Positions 42,854 through 50,895 of a stretch of DNA of 64,000 bases are shown here, piece by piece. The notes beneath the pieces were generated by a model that was not told the origin of the DNA, searched no databases, and worked only from the letters and a program-made list of their open reading frames with translations. Within the stretch, counting starts at the first letter, position 1, and the number at the start of each line of letters is the position of its first letter. A program made the translations under genes and the position numbers. This DNA comes from a bacterium (GTDB lineage: Bacteria; Verrucomicrobiota; Verrucomicrobiia; Verrucomicrobiales; Akkermansiaceae): contig JAAEZT010000016.1 of the NCBI GenBank assembly GCA_018222765.1, positions 21,229 through 85,228 on the forward strand, written 5' to 3'.

Positions 42854-44611
42854 TTATCCGTTGATCTGGCCGCTGGCGACGCGGGCTTTTTCCTGCTCAA
42901 TGAGCGGAATGGTGACTCCGGTTTCGGTAATGATGACTCCTTGGTCTCCGATGGAGCCGAAGGATTGGCCGTTGAAGGCCTCAACTTCCGAGGCGAGGGC
43001 CTTGAGTACTCCGTCGATGGAGGCCGGTGCCAGGTAATCTTTTTCAATCGTGCCGAGAAGAGCGGCGAGCGTTTCCCAATCGTCGCGGGAATTGCCTTGC
43101 GTGAGAATGGCCTGGTTGGAGCGCTGAAGGCGTCCAGTGACATTCACATAGGTACCGCGTTTCTCAGCGAATCCTGCTCCTGGGAGCACGACGTCGGAAT
43201 TGGCGGCAGTGGGATTCGCTAAAATGTGGCTGCTGACGAGGTGATCGAGTTTTTCAAGATCTTCGGTCTTGAAGCCCGCCTCCTTCAGGAGATTTTCCTG
43301 GAGAGTGACGAGCGCTTTGATCTTTCCGGAGCGAACACCCTCGCGGATCGCGTCGATCTTGGCCGCGGGATCTTCGGTGTCGAAAATCAAGCTTGCTCCC
43401 GTAGTGTTCGCATTGCGGTCGGCGGAGATGAGTTTTCCGTCGGACTCGCCCTGGCGGGGGACAATGGAGAGAAGATCCGTTCCGAGAGCGTCGGCGATTT
43501 TCTTAGCAAGGAAGAGTTCCTCGTTGCTCATGCGACCGGAGGCAATCACGGCCACTTCGGAAGCTTGGCGCATGCGCAGACCCTCGGCGGCTTTGTTGAC
43601 CGCCTCGATCCAAGTCGTTTCCCTGTGCTCGCCGTCCTTCTTGACCATAGGCTCGGTGAGACGGGCGTCAGAGTGAAGATGGTGGAAACCAAGTCGGTGG
43701 GTATCGGGTATCCAGGCTGAATTCACCTCGTTGTTTTCGCGAGGCGTGATGCGGAAAACTTCATTGCCGCGGGTCCAGATCGTGGTGTTGCAGCCGGTTC
43801 CGCAGTTGAGATCGATGCTCTTGGTTTCCTTAAGGAACCAGACACGCATCTGGAATCGGAAGTCATTGGAAGTCAACGCTCCCACCGGACAAATATCGGC
43901 GGTGTTGAGAGAGTAGTTGTTATCGAGGCGACGTCCGGGGTGGACTGTCACGGAAGTGTGAGTGCCACGCTCGGAGAATCCGAGGACGGGTTCCTCGGCG
44001 ACTTCCTCCATGAAGCGGATGCAGCGGCTGCACATAATACAGCGTTCGTCGTCGAGGCGGATGTTTTTGCCAATATCGACGTTCTTGGGCTTCTTGATCT
44101 TGGTTTCCTGGAAGCGGGACTGGCCGCGACCGTGTTCCACCGAGAACTCCTGGAGCTTGCATTCGCCGGCCTGGTCGCAGATCGGGCAATCGAGCGGGTG
44201 ATTGATGAGGAGAAATTCCATGACGCCCTCGCGAGTGGTCTCGACGAGCTCGCCGGTGGTGCGGATTCCCATATTTTCGGCCACGGTATTGGCACAGGCA
44301 ATGACGGGACGCGGCATCCAGCCGATTTCCTGAAACCCATCGTCATTGTAGACGGGGTCGGCGCCCGGAGCTGGACGGGGCGGCATTCCCATCTGCACGA
44401 GGCACATGCGGCAATTGCCGGGAGAGGAAAGTTTGGGATGGTAGCAGTAATGGGGGACTTCTTTGCCGACCAACTTGGCGGCCTCGATCATCCGAGTGCC
44501 TCTGGGCACCTGAATCCATTCTCCATCGATCTGCACGTTGACCATGCCTTTTTCAGCGGCAAGGTCCTTGGGAAGCTTCTGTTCGGTAACAACCGGGGCG
44601 TCTTCGCTCAT
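42854..44611 (-). CDS. nuoG: NADH-quinone oxidoreductase subunit G (short form)
   Basis: From the ATG at 44611 this 585-residue iron-sulfur subunit has a [2Fe-2S] ferredoxin domain (Cys56, Cys67, Cys70, then IACANTV), the His-ligated motif HPLDCPICDQAGECKLQ and CIMCSRCIRF...CPVGAL for the N4/N5-type clusters, followed by a molybdopterin-oxidoreductase-like domain. The extra N7 cluster motif is absent: LNCGTGCNTT has only two cysteines. E. coli NuoG has about 900 residues, so this is a compact form. It is the first gene of the operon. The open frame runs on to 44740 through a perfect palindrome, which argues that the upstream part is regulatory DNA. Confidence 0.93.
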   Translation of the reverse strand: MSEDAPVVTEQKLPKDLAAEKGMVNVQIDGEWIQVPRGTRMIEAAKLVGKEVPHYCYHPKLSSPGNCRMCLVQMGMPPRPAPGADPVYNDDGFQEIGWMPRPVIACANTVAENMGIRTTGELVETTREGVMEFLLINHPLDCPICDQAGECKLQEFSVEHGRGQSRFQETKIKKPKNVDIGKNIRLDDERCIMCSRCIRFMEEVAEEPVLGFSERGTHTSVTVHPGRRLDNNYSLNTADICPVGALTSNDFRFQMRVWFLKETKSIDLNCGTGCNTTIWTRGNEVFRITPRENNEVNSAWIPDTHRLGFHHLHSDARLTEPMVKKDGEHRETTWIEAVNKAAEGLRMRQASEVAVIASGRMSNEELFLAKKIADALGTDLLSIVPRQGESDGKLISADRNANTTGASLIFDTEDPAAKIDAIREGVRSGKIKALVTLQENLLKEAGFKTEDLEKLDHLVSSHILANPTAANSDVVLPGAGFAEKRGTYVNVTGRLQRSNQAILTQGNSRDDWETLAALLGTIEKDYLAPASIDGVLKALASEVEAFNGQSFGSIGDQGVIITETGVTIPLIEQEKARVASGQING

Positions 44612-44698
44612 GGTTGGCGAGGTTTTTATTGCGTGTGCCCAAGCCCAGCGCAGGCCTGCGGCATCGGCACTATGCAAGTGCAGCTTCCCTCCGTAAAG

Positions 44699-44726
44699 CG
44701 ACTTTGTGAAATATTTCACAAAGTCG
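44699..44726 (-). promoter_or_regulatory. Perfect 28-bp palindrome upstream of nuoG: Rex-like (or CRP/FNR-like) operator
   Basis: The sequence is symmetric base for base. Its core is TTGTGAA, four bases (ATAT), then TTCACAA, which equals the Rex consensus TTGTGAA-N4-TTCACAA. It also reads TGTGA-N6-TCACA, the CRP/FNR-family consensus. It ends 88 bases before the nuoG ATG in the only non-coding gap upstream of the complex I operon. Rex senses the NADH/NAD+ ratio and is known to control NADH dehydrogenase genes in other phyla. No T-run follows on either strand, so it is not a terminator. Confidence 0.7.
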
Positions 44727-44742
44727 GGTTTTACGACCAATT

Positions 44743-45399
44743 TTAGCGTCTCGGAACCTCAATGAGCAAAGGGGAGTCCGCGAGATCCGAAGGAGCCACG
44801 ACGGGTTCTTTTTTAGGGAGTTTGTCCAAATCACCGTATCTCTGGCGGATAAGCTCCCGAACGGTCTTGTCCCCGAGGAAATAGGATTCGAAGCTCTTAG
44901 GCTGGCAGAGCGCGATTCCGGTGCTTTTTTTGTAGATTTTCCAGACCAGTTCAGAGCAATACAGGGAATCGTCGCCCCATTTAAAATGGAAGTCGTAGGG
45001 CTTTCCGACCTGCTTCTCGCCCCAGGCGAGGGCTTTTGTGAAGGCAGCTTGGTCGAGTTTCCCGGGATTTTTGAGTCGTCGGGCGTGGAAAACAGTGGAT
45101 CTCTTCTTCCATTCCTTGAGGGAAATGACTGAAACGGGCTGGACGGCTTCCAAGACATAGAGGGTTTCGCCCGCCTGAAAAACGACGCCGCAATGCGTGA
45201 AGTCTGATCCTGTCGCCACTCTGACCGCCTCGCCTTGCTGGCCTCCGGTATCTTGAAAGACGATATCGCCCGATTTGAGTGCTTCATAGCGTGGATGTTT
45301 CCAGGTTTTGAAGAAGAGGCCCGAAACCGGGGAGGCGATGAAAAGAGCCAGGCAGGCCACCAGAAGGAACGGGAGTTTTTTCAACATCTCGACGACCAT
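44743..45399 (-). CDS. YiiX-like permuted papain-fold (NlpC/P60-type) protein
   Basis: This 218-residue protein has an N-terminal signal or anchor segment (PFLLVACLALFIASPVSG). It then shows the permuted NlpC/P60 pattern of the YiiX/YebB family: LKSGDIVFQD, the His in FTHCGVVF, and the catalytic Cys in DSLYCSELVWKIYK. Such enzymes cleave amide or ester bonds in peptidoglycan or lipids; the substrate here is unknown. It ends 132 bases before nuoG and is probably transcribed separately. A charged tail of about 25 residues closes it. Confidence 0.82.
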   Translation of the reverse strand: MVVEMLKKLPFLLVACLALFIASPVSGLFFKTWKHPRYEALKSGDIVFQDTGGQQGEAVRVATGSDFTHCGVVFQAGETLYVLEAVQPVSVISLKEWKKRSTVFHARRLKNPGKLDQAAFTKALAWGEKQVGKPYDFHFKWGDDSLYCSELVWKIYKKSTGIALCQPKSFESYFLGDKTVRELIRQRYGDLDKLPKKEPVVAPSDLADSPLLIEVPRR

Positions 45400-45558
45400 A
45401 ACATTGATTGACGCAGTTGGATCATTGATTCACTCGATGTCAGGATACAGCAGGCAAATGCAACAAGGTCGTGAATTTGTTTTATTTTGGCTTGCAAGCA
45501 CCGCTGCGCAGCCGTATCTCACCGCCGCTGTCGGAAGATGGTCCACGAAAAACTACAT

Positions 45559-45644
45559 GGGTAGATGGCCGAGTGGTTAAAGGCGGCAGACTGTAAATCT
45601 GCTCACGTAAGTGTACGTTGGTTCGAATCCAACTCTGCCCACCA
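45559..45644 (+). tRNA. tRNA-Tyr (anticodon GTA)
   Basis: This 86-nt tRNA includes the encoded CCA. The acceptor GGGTAGA/TCTGCCC, D stem GCC/GGC, anticodon stem GCAGA/TCTGC with loop CTGTAAA (anticodon GTA), a long type II variable arm (TCACGTAAGTGTACG) and T arm GTTGG-TTCGAAT-CCAAC are all complete. The discriminator is A, as expected for tyrosine. A strong terminator follows 12 bases later. Confidence 0.97.
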
Positions 45645-45656
45645 GTCTCTTACGAA

Positions 45657-45687
45657 GAAACCCGCTCAAAAGGCGGGTTTCTTTTTT
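45657..45687 (+). terminator. Intrinsic terminator after tRNA-Tyr
   Basis: GAAACCCGC (45657-45665) and GCGGGTTTC (45673-45681) form a perfect 9-bp stem with a 7-nt loop, followed by six T. It ends the tRNA transcript. Confidence 0.9.
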
Positions 45688-45751
45688 GGGAATGTTCCCA
45701 ATATGCTACCTGTATAATTGCGGGGTGTTATAGCTACTAAGACCACCCAAT

Positions 45752-46008
45752 TTAGAGTATCGGACTGGGTTTGTAGAGGCGCGTCCAGTTTTTCATCCCG
45801 CCATTTTTGTAGCTTATTTCCGTCATCTTCCCTCCATTATGATAATGCGCAACCGCCTTGCCGGTAAAAGGCACATCTTGATTAGGAAGATAATAAAGCT
45901 GGTTACCGTCCCCGCCCCGTATTTGGAGAGATTTGATAGCAACTTGCTCTTCTTCGGCGCCCGAGAGTGAAAGTGAGGCAGCAATGAGGAATGTGATTAT
46001 TTTTTCAT
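45752..46008 (-). pseudogene. Frameshifted small exported YwqK/MORN_2-like protein
   Basis: On the minus strand an ATG at 46008 reads only Met-Lys-Lys-stop. One frame over, the same DNA encodes a signal peptide (KIITFLIAASLSLSGAEEEQ) and a MORN_2-type segment, PFTGKAVAHYHNGGKMTEIS then YKNGGMKNWTRLYKPSPIL, ending at 45752. Adding a single A to the run of six after the ATG would give MKKIITFLIAA and one continuous 85-residue frame. No other start codon exists in the coding frame after its upstream stop. This is therefore a gene broken by a homopolymer slip, or a sequencing error at that run. MORN_2 proteins are often labelled YwqK antitoxins. Confidence 0.6.
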
Positions 46009-46349
46009 CTAAGAGGGTGACGATTTATACGCTAGGTTAACTTCCCTTACAGTCTCCGTCTAACTCCTTGTTTTGGATTCAAAAAAGGTAATTTCCAGAA
46101 ATAGCGACATTTTTCTTCTAAAGGGAAGAGAACGACTCTCACATAATGGCTGACTGACTGCCACTGCGAGGAATTTGCTTCTCGCGGAAAGGTCGCGGAA
46201 ACAAGGGTTTGCTGAAACCTTGGGGGGATAAAAGGGGGTTGCTTCCGCTTCTTGGCCACTATCTTCGGGATGCCTCTTCTCCAGATATGAAAGCTGCCCA
46301 ATCCATTTGGATTGGGCATTCCCTAATAAAGCGATGTTTAAGATTTACT
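46009..46349. other. Intergenic region with a hairpin, no gene seen
   Basis: I see no credible coding frame in these 341 bases; the minus-strand open frame across 46047-46319 lacks signal, domain or composition support. The notable element is the perfect hairpin at 46295-46318. Confidence 0.5.
46295..46318 (-). terminator. Perfect hairpin downstream of the Lys/Ala-rich gene
   Basis: TGCCCAATCC (46295-46304) and GGATTGGGCA (46309-46318) form a 10-bp stem around ATTT. It lies 31 bases past the stop of the minus-strand gene at 46350. The following minus-strand bases (GCTTTCATA) give only a weak T-run, so termination is likely but not certain. Confidence 0.45.
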
Positions 46350-46934
46350 TTATTTCTTCTCCGCGCGTTGTTTTTTGAGCTGATCGACAGCCTGCTTAAG
46401 GTTTTGAAGTTCCTTTTTCATGGCCGCGACGAGCGCGCGATTGTTAGCTTCAGCTTCACGTATTTTGCGGGCCTTTGCTTGTTCGGCCTTTTTGCGATCA
46501 TTGTCGGCTTTGGATTTAAGCGTCGCAGTGATGGCTTTAAGTTGTGCTTCAATCTCAGCTACCTTGCCTTCGGCAGAACGAAGCGCTTGGGCTGCCGCTG
46601 ATCGGGCTGCGTCAGCAGCTTTTTTCTTAGTATTCAGTTCCTTGATTTTTGCCATCGCATCTTTGACCATTTTCTCTTCAGCCGCTTTTTTCTGGGCAGC
46701 GCTGGCGGCAGCCCGCTTCGTGCGCTCGGCTTTTTCGCGTGCGATTGTTTCATTTGATTTCCTTGGGGCTTGTTGGGCCTTTTTGTTGCTGGCCCCTTTA
46801 GATTTCTTCGGGGCGGACTTAGCTGTCTCTTTGACTTTTTGAGGTGTCGGTTTCTTCTTGTTTTGGCTTGGTTCTGCTGTCGTGTAGCCAAGAAGGAATA
46901 CTGAAAGTGCGAGGGTAATTAATGTAATTTTCAT
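46350..46934 (-). CDS. Exported Lys/Ala-rich coiled-coil protein
   Basis: This 194-residue protein has a signal peptide (MKITLITLALSVFLLGYTTA) followed by a Lys/Pro/Ser-rich disordered region (about 22-60). A long, nearly continuous helix of Ala, Lys, Glu and Arg runs from about 65 to 190 (for example EAQLKAITATLKSKADNDRK) and is predicted coiled coil. The net charge is strongly basic. No family is recognised. It might bind nucleic acid or acidic polymer outside the cytoplasm, or act as a periplasmic spacer. The next gene on the strand encodes an exported nuclease. Confidence 0.65.
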   Translation of the reverse strand: MKITLITLALSVFLLGYTTAEPSQNKKKPTPQKVKETAKSAPKKSKGASNKKAQQAPRKSNETIAREKAERTKRAAASAAQKKAAEEKMVKDAMAKIKELNTKKKAADAARSAAAQALRSAEGKVAEIEAQLKAITATLKSKADNDRKKAEQAKARKIREAEANNRALVAAMKKELQNLKQAVDQLKKQRAEKK

Positions 46935-47075
46935 CTAATTTATCGATTTAATCGTGCCTCGGTTACTGGCCCGAAATATCGATTCTTTCAAGACATCGAA
47001 GGTGCTCTGAATTTGAAGAGAAATCGAGAATATCCCCAAAGTTCATGGAATTGAGGGCCTGCGGAGGGCCATTAT

Positions 47076-47984
47076 TTAAGGGAGCTTGATGTGCGGCTGA
47101 ATCTTTTTCAGAGTCGTCGGTCCAATGCCGGAGACTTTCAGGAGGTCTTGAGGAGTTTTGTAGGGGCGGGCTGTGATAATTCTATTAGCGAGTTCTTCGC
47201 CTATACCAGGAAGCCGCATGAGGTCATCGCGAGCTGCGGTGTTGGGATTGAGTTTGACCCCGTCAAGGGGGGCTTTCCCATCGATCGCGAGTTGAACTTG
47301 GCGTTCCTCTTCTCGTTGAGCTCGGCGTTCTTCTGGGAGGGCATCCCAATCTGTTGATTTCCAAACTCCGACATTCTTTTTTAACGCGATGATTTCGAGA
47401 TCCTTGAGGTGTTCTTGATACTCCCGATGTGTTCGGCCGTCCCAAGTTCTTCGATAGACTCCGAATGCCCGGGCCAGGCCCTTGGAAACCAGTCGCGACG
47501 CCAGGTCCTCTCCATCGCCAGTAACGATGAAGCCGTAGATTCTCTTGTGTTTGCTGTCACCACGAGCATCGGCAAAGGAAGTGTAGACCGTGAAGGGCTT
47601 GGCGAGAGCTGTTTTAGTTTCCTTGTCCGCCGACTCTCCATAAGATTTTGCCAAGTTGATTGACGCGCGCGCGTCGGCACCTGCCTTCGAGATTCCAAAG
47701 TAACGGCGTTGCGCTCTGAGCCGGCGTTCGTCTGAGGCGTCGGCCACATGCCATTCGATACAATCGGCCCCGTAAAGCCGCAGCGTAAATTCACCGCGAT
47801 CTGGAGAAACCACCAGAAAGCTATCACCGTCCGCCCATTTTGTCGGAATTAAGCGGCAGCCCCGGAGCGGTATCAGTTCGTTAGCCAACAAGCTTTGGCT
47901 AAGTGAGAGTATAGCAAGTAAGAGCGTGGAGAAGAGGGAAAGGATCCTCCTGTTCACACAAGATAATAGGGGGTTATTTGGCAT
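47076..47984 (-). CDS. Exported SNase-like nuclease with helix-hairpin-helix domain
   Basis: From the ATG at 47984 this 302-residue protein has a signal peptide (ILSLFSTLLLAILSLSQSLLA). A thermonuclease-like OB-fold domain follows (about 38-215) with KWADGDSFLV, FTLRLYGADCIEW, DSKHKRIYGFI and VSKGLARAFGVY. A ComEA-type helix-hairpin-helix module closes it (about 245-302): LNPNTAARDDLMRLPGIGEE and KVSGIGPTTLKKI. The combination suggests an extracytoplasmic DNA-degrading or DNA-handling protein, for nutrient DNA or uptake. The longer open frame to 48152 would overlap the sulfatase gene by four bases but lacks a signal peptide at its start. Confidence 0.85.
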   Translation of the reverse strand: MPNNPLLSCVNRRILSLFSTLLLAILSLSQSLLANELIPLRGCRLIPTKWADGDSFLVVSPDRGEFTLRLYGADCIEWHVADASDERRLRAQRRYFGISKAGADARASINLAKSYGESADKETKTALAKPFTVYTSFADARGDSKHKRIYGFIVTGDGEDLASRLVSKGLARAFGVYRRTWDGRTHREYQEHLKDLEIIALKKNVGVWKSTDWDALPEERRAQREEERQVQLAIDGKAPLDGVKLNPNTAARDDLMRLPGIGEELANRIITARPYKTPQDLLKVSGIGPTTLKKIQPHIKLP

Positions 47985-48148
47985 AGTTGTTAGAGAGTGG
48001 AGAATGCCTCGAATCTGTCGAGCGGAGACGAAATAAAGAGATGTTAGGGGGTAACAGAGGTCGGTAAAAGGGCTGGTATTGGGTCGGATAAGACATTGGT
48101 TGTACACTGGCAATTGTTTAACAAGGCCGTCCCTTGAGGAGGTGATTT

Positions 48149-49636
48149 TCATTTTCTCTCAGGAGCGCAGCGTTGGCCGTTACGGTAAGCTTTTAAGAGC
48201 TTGTCCATAGCGGCGACTTTGTCGGGGTGTTGCTGATAAAGATTCTTTGATTGGCGCGGGTCTTCTTTCAGGTTGAAGAGCAAGCCGGGTGTTTCTTTGG
48301 GATAGGTTTTCAAGCCGAAGTGTTCGAGGTATTCCTTTTTCTCCTTCTGGGCCGCGCCTGAGGAGGTGTTGAGGTAGACCCAATCGCCTTGGCGGAGGGC
48401 ATATTTGTTTTTGGCTGTGTTTTGGACGGTGGCGGTGCGGAGTGGCTTTTGATACTCCTTGCCGGTGAGGACCGGGAGTAGGTTGTAGCTGTCAATGGCC
48501 TCTCTGTTGTTGAGTTTGTATCCGGTAATCTTGGCGAAGGTCGCGGCGAGGTCCACTTGGCTGACGACCTCAGAAGAATGGGATCCCTCTTTGATTTTCC
48601 CGGGCCAGCTGACGATAAAGGGAACGCGATGTCCACCTTCGTAGATATCGCGTTTCAGTCCACGAAACTCGCCCGAGCTCCAATGATTAAATTTTTCGAG
48701 TCGGTCGAAGCCGAGGTTTTCCGCTCCGTTGTCGGCGGTGAAAATGACGATGGTGTTTTCAAGGAGCCCTTTTTTCTCCAATGCGGCAATGACCTTGCCA
48801 ACCATGGCGTCGGTCTCGATCATGAAATCTCCGTAGAAGCCAGCTTGGGACTTTCCGTGAAATTCCTTGTTGGGAACGATGGGATAATGCGGGGAATTAA
48901 AGGCGAGGTAGACGAAGAATGGCTCGTCCGCTTTTTGCTCTTCGATCCACTCGACGGTTTTCTTGGTGATGGTGGGGAGGATGTCGTAGGGATTCCAGCT
49001 CTCGGCCATCGGTCCGGCGCGAAAGCTGCCGGCACCGGCGAGCGGTTTTGACTTCATCACGGGCTTGGTCGGGATGGTGGCGAAGCGGTCGTTGTCGATC
49101 CAGCAGTAGGGGGGAAAGTTGATTGTGCCGTCACCAAAGTAGCGATCAAAGCCTTGGTCGAGTGGTCCGTCTGGAAAGCGCTTGGTCCAGTCGTAGGATG
49201 CCGCCGAAGTTTGTTTTGGCTTTCCTGGCTTGCGAATGGCGTCGAAATCCCAACCAAGATGCCACTTCCCGAAGCAACTGGTGCGATACCCTTGCTTCTT
49301 AAACATCTTGGCAATGGTGAAGTCGTCGGGTTCGAAGACGGTCTTCCCAAAAGCTCCCACGATACCATGAAAGCGGCGCCAGTGGTGCTGACCAGTGAGG
49401 AGCGCGAAGCGGCTTGGAGTGCAAATTCCGGAGGAGCTATGTCCGTCGGAAAAGCTCATGCCCCGACTGGCGAGTCGGTCGATGTTCGGGGTCTGGATTT
49501 TGGCTTTGGCGTTCCCGTAGGAAACATCGGCCACGCCCATATCATCGGCGTAGAGGATGACGACGTTTGGGCGGCTTTCGGCTGAAAATCCAATATTCGA
49601 GAGGAGGGCGAGAATGCCGACGGCCTTTTTGAACAT
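48149..49636 (-). CDS. Exported arylsulfatase-type sulfatase (CTPSR)
   Basis: This 495-residue S1-family sulfatase has a signal peptide (about 1-18), the metal-binding YADDMG (29-34), the formylglycine motif CTPSR with Cys72, [18 protein letters not shown] and [11 protein letters not shown]. The length is typical and no extra domain is present. It should act in the periplasm or outside on sulfated glycans; the substrate is unassigned. A short gene fragment lies eight bases upstream on the same strand. Confidence 0.92.
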   Translation of the reverse strand: MFKKAVGILALLSNIGFSAESRPNVVILYADDMGVADVSYGNAKAKIQTPNIDRLASRGMSFSDGHSSSGICTPSRFALLTGQHHWRRFHGIVGAFGKTVFEPDDFTIAKMFKKQGYRTSCFGKWHLGWDFDAIRKPGKPKQTSAASYDWTKRFPDGPLDQGFDRYFGDGTINFPPYCWIDNDRFATIPTKPVMKSKPLAGAGSFRAGPMAESWNPYDILPTITKKTVEWIEEQKADEPFFVYLAFNSPHYPIVPNKEFHGKSQAGFYGDFMIETDAMVGKVIAALEKKGLLENTIVIFTADNGAENLGFDRLEKFNHWSSGEFRGLKRDIYEGGHRVPFIVSWPGKIKEGSHSSEVVSQVDLAATFAKITGYKLNNREAIDSYNLLPVLTGKEYQKPLRTATVQNTAKNKYALRQGDWVYLNTSSGAAQKEKKEYLEHFGLKTYPKETPGLLFNLKEDPRQSKNLYQQHPDKVAAMDKLLKAYRNGQRCAPERK

Positions 49637-49644
49637 GTCGACTC

Positions 49645-49878
49645 CTAGTCTTTTGGGAGCTGTCCTTCGACTGAAAAGTCAGCAAAGGTCAGATGGCCCC
49701 ATCCTTCGTTGTGTTGACCGAGAATCTCAAGAGGGACTGTTTTGCCTTTGAACTTGCTGAGATCCCGGGTGGTTCGCTTCATCTGGGGTCCCCGCGCTCC
49801 GCCGGATTTCAAGAGAACTTTCTTGGTCTCGGCATCGACGAGTCTGGTGCAGAGAGAGCGGTGTGGTTCCAATTCCAA
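49645..49878 (-). pseudogene. Fragment of a beta-sandwich C-terminal domain
   Basis: Only about 77 codons are open from a possible TTG start; a stop lies about 16 codons further up. The sequence LVDAETKKVLLKSGGARGPQ, then LSKFKGKTVPLEILGQ and [13 protein letters not shown], looks like the C-terminal end of the lectin-like modules that follow glycoside hydrolases of the GH32 type, where GWGHI-x-x-D-x-I is common. There is no signal peptide or catalytic part. I take it as the remnant of a larger exported carbohydrate-active gene lost upstream, now lying directly before the sulfatase gene. Confidence 0.5.
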
Positions 49879-49938
49879 GGGGAGTCTTGTGAAATCGAGA
49901 TCGACTTTTGGGGGGATTGACTAATTCTCTGCCAACTC

Positions 49939-50895
49939 ATGGCGAACGTCCCTACTACTGATCTCGTAGTCCTTTATGAAAATGAGGCCTGGCAACGGCC
50001 TCTCTTTGATGTTCTCGACCAGCGTGGGATTTCTTACGCCAAGTATGACCTTAAATCGGCGGCTTTTGGGGGGCACGAGGTTCCCAACGCGAGGCTCTAC
50101 TTTAATCAAGCCAGTCCGAGTGCCTACGTGCGTGGTCGGTCGCGAGTTGTCCCCTACACTCTGGCGTTGCTTAGGAATTTAGAAATCCAAAGGGCGGAGG
50201 TTCTCAATGGTTACGATGTCTTCGCGTTCGAACTCTCTAAGAGTGCTCAGATTGCCCGGCTTAATGAGCTCGGAATTGATCACCCTCGTTCGATCATGTT
50301 CAACGACGTTGAGGCCCTGCCGGGACGTGACGATTTGGTTTTTCCTGCGATGTTGAAACCGGAGCAAGGTGGCAGTGGCGCGCGGATGCACAAGGTCGAC
50401 TCCCTGAAGGAGCTCCGTAGCCTCCTCGACGGGCAACCGGGGCTCTGGGAACCTGATCAACTTCTCTTGCTTCAGGAATATCTCCCGCATGATTCGGAGG
50501 TGGGCATTGTTCGAATGGAATTTCTGGACCGCGAGCTTCTCTACGCGATGCGGGTTGTGACTCATGGCCGCTACAACCTTTGTCCGTCCGAAGCGTGTAA
50601 TCCCGCCAATGGTGGGGAAGGGGAAGCTTGTGCGATTCCAGCAGAGGAGGCTGAGCCGGTTGAGTTTTATCCCTTTCAGGAGCTTCCGGCAGAGGCATTG
50701 GAGGCCGGAAAGAAAATCGTAGAGAGTGCCAAGATGGATGTCGCCGGGATTGAGTATCTTGAAACTCCCGACGGCCGACGTGTCTTTTACGACATTAATG
50801 CCAATTCCAATCTCCGTCGCCCGATCGGTGAGGCCTTCGGTTTTGATCCCTTTGAACGAGTCGCGGATTATCTCGAGAAAAGGCTTAAGAGTTAG
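49939..50895 (+). CDS. RimK-like ATP-grasp ligase
   Basis: This 318-residue cytosolic protein of the ATP-grasp superfamily has ATP-binding segments FPAMLKPEQGGSGARMHKV and LLLQEYLPHDSEVGIVRM. The metal- and phosphate-binding end is RRVFYDINANSNLRRPIGEA, with Asp and two Asn in the expected order. RimK-like enzymes join an amino acid or small amine to a carboxylate at ATP expense. A Cys/Glu-containing insert (CPSEACNPANGGEGEACAIP) in the middle is unusual. The gene is isolated between minus-strand sulfatase units and overlaps the end of the next one by four bases. Confidence 0.82.
   Translation: MANVPTTDLVVLYENEAWQRPLFDVLDQRGISYAKYDLKSAAFGGHEVPNARLYFNQASPSAYVRGRSRVVPYTLALLRNLEIQRAEVLNGYDVFAFELSKSAQIARLNELGIDHPRSIMFNDVEALPGRDDLVFPAMLKPEQGGSGARMHKVDSLKELRSLLDGQPGLWEPDQLLLLQEYLPHDSEVGIVRMEFLDRELLYAMRVVTHGRYNLCPSEACNPANGGEGEACAIPAEEAEPVEFYPFQELPAEALEAGKKIVESAKMDVAGIEYLETPDGRRVFYDINANSNLRRPIGEAFGFDPFERVADYLEKRLKS

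Noticed and set aside
44612..44740. NuoG starting at 44740
   Set aside because: The extra 43 codons run through the perfect palindrome and do not resemble NuoG; the ATG at 44611 gives the usual ferredoxin-domain N-terminus.
43940..44746. Plus-strand open frame of 268 codons opposite nuoG
   Set aside because: The minus strand carries clear iron-sulfur motifs of NuoG, and the plus translation has no domain or signal.
46047..46319. Minus-strand open frame of 90 codons in the gap after the YwqK-like gene
   Set aside because: It has no signal, domain or plausible composition, and it runs through a hairpin.
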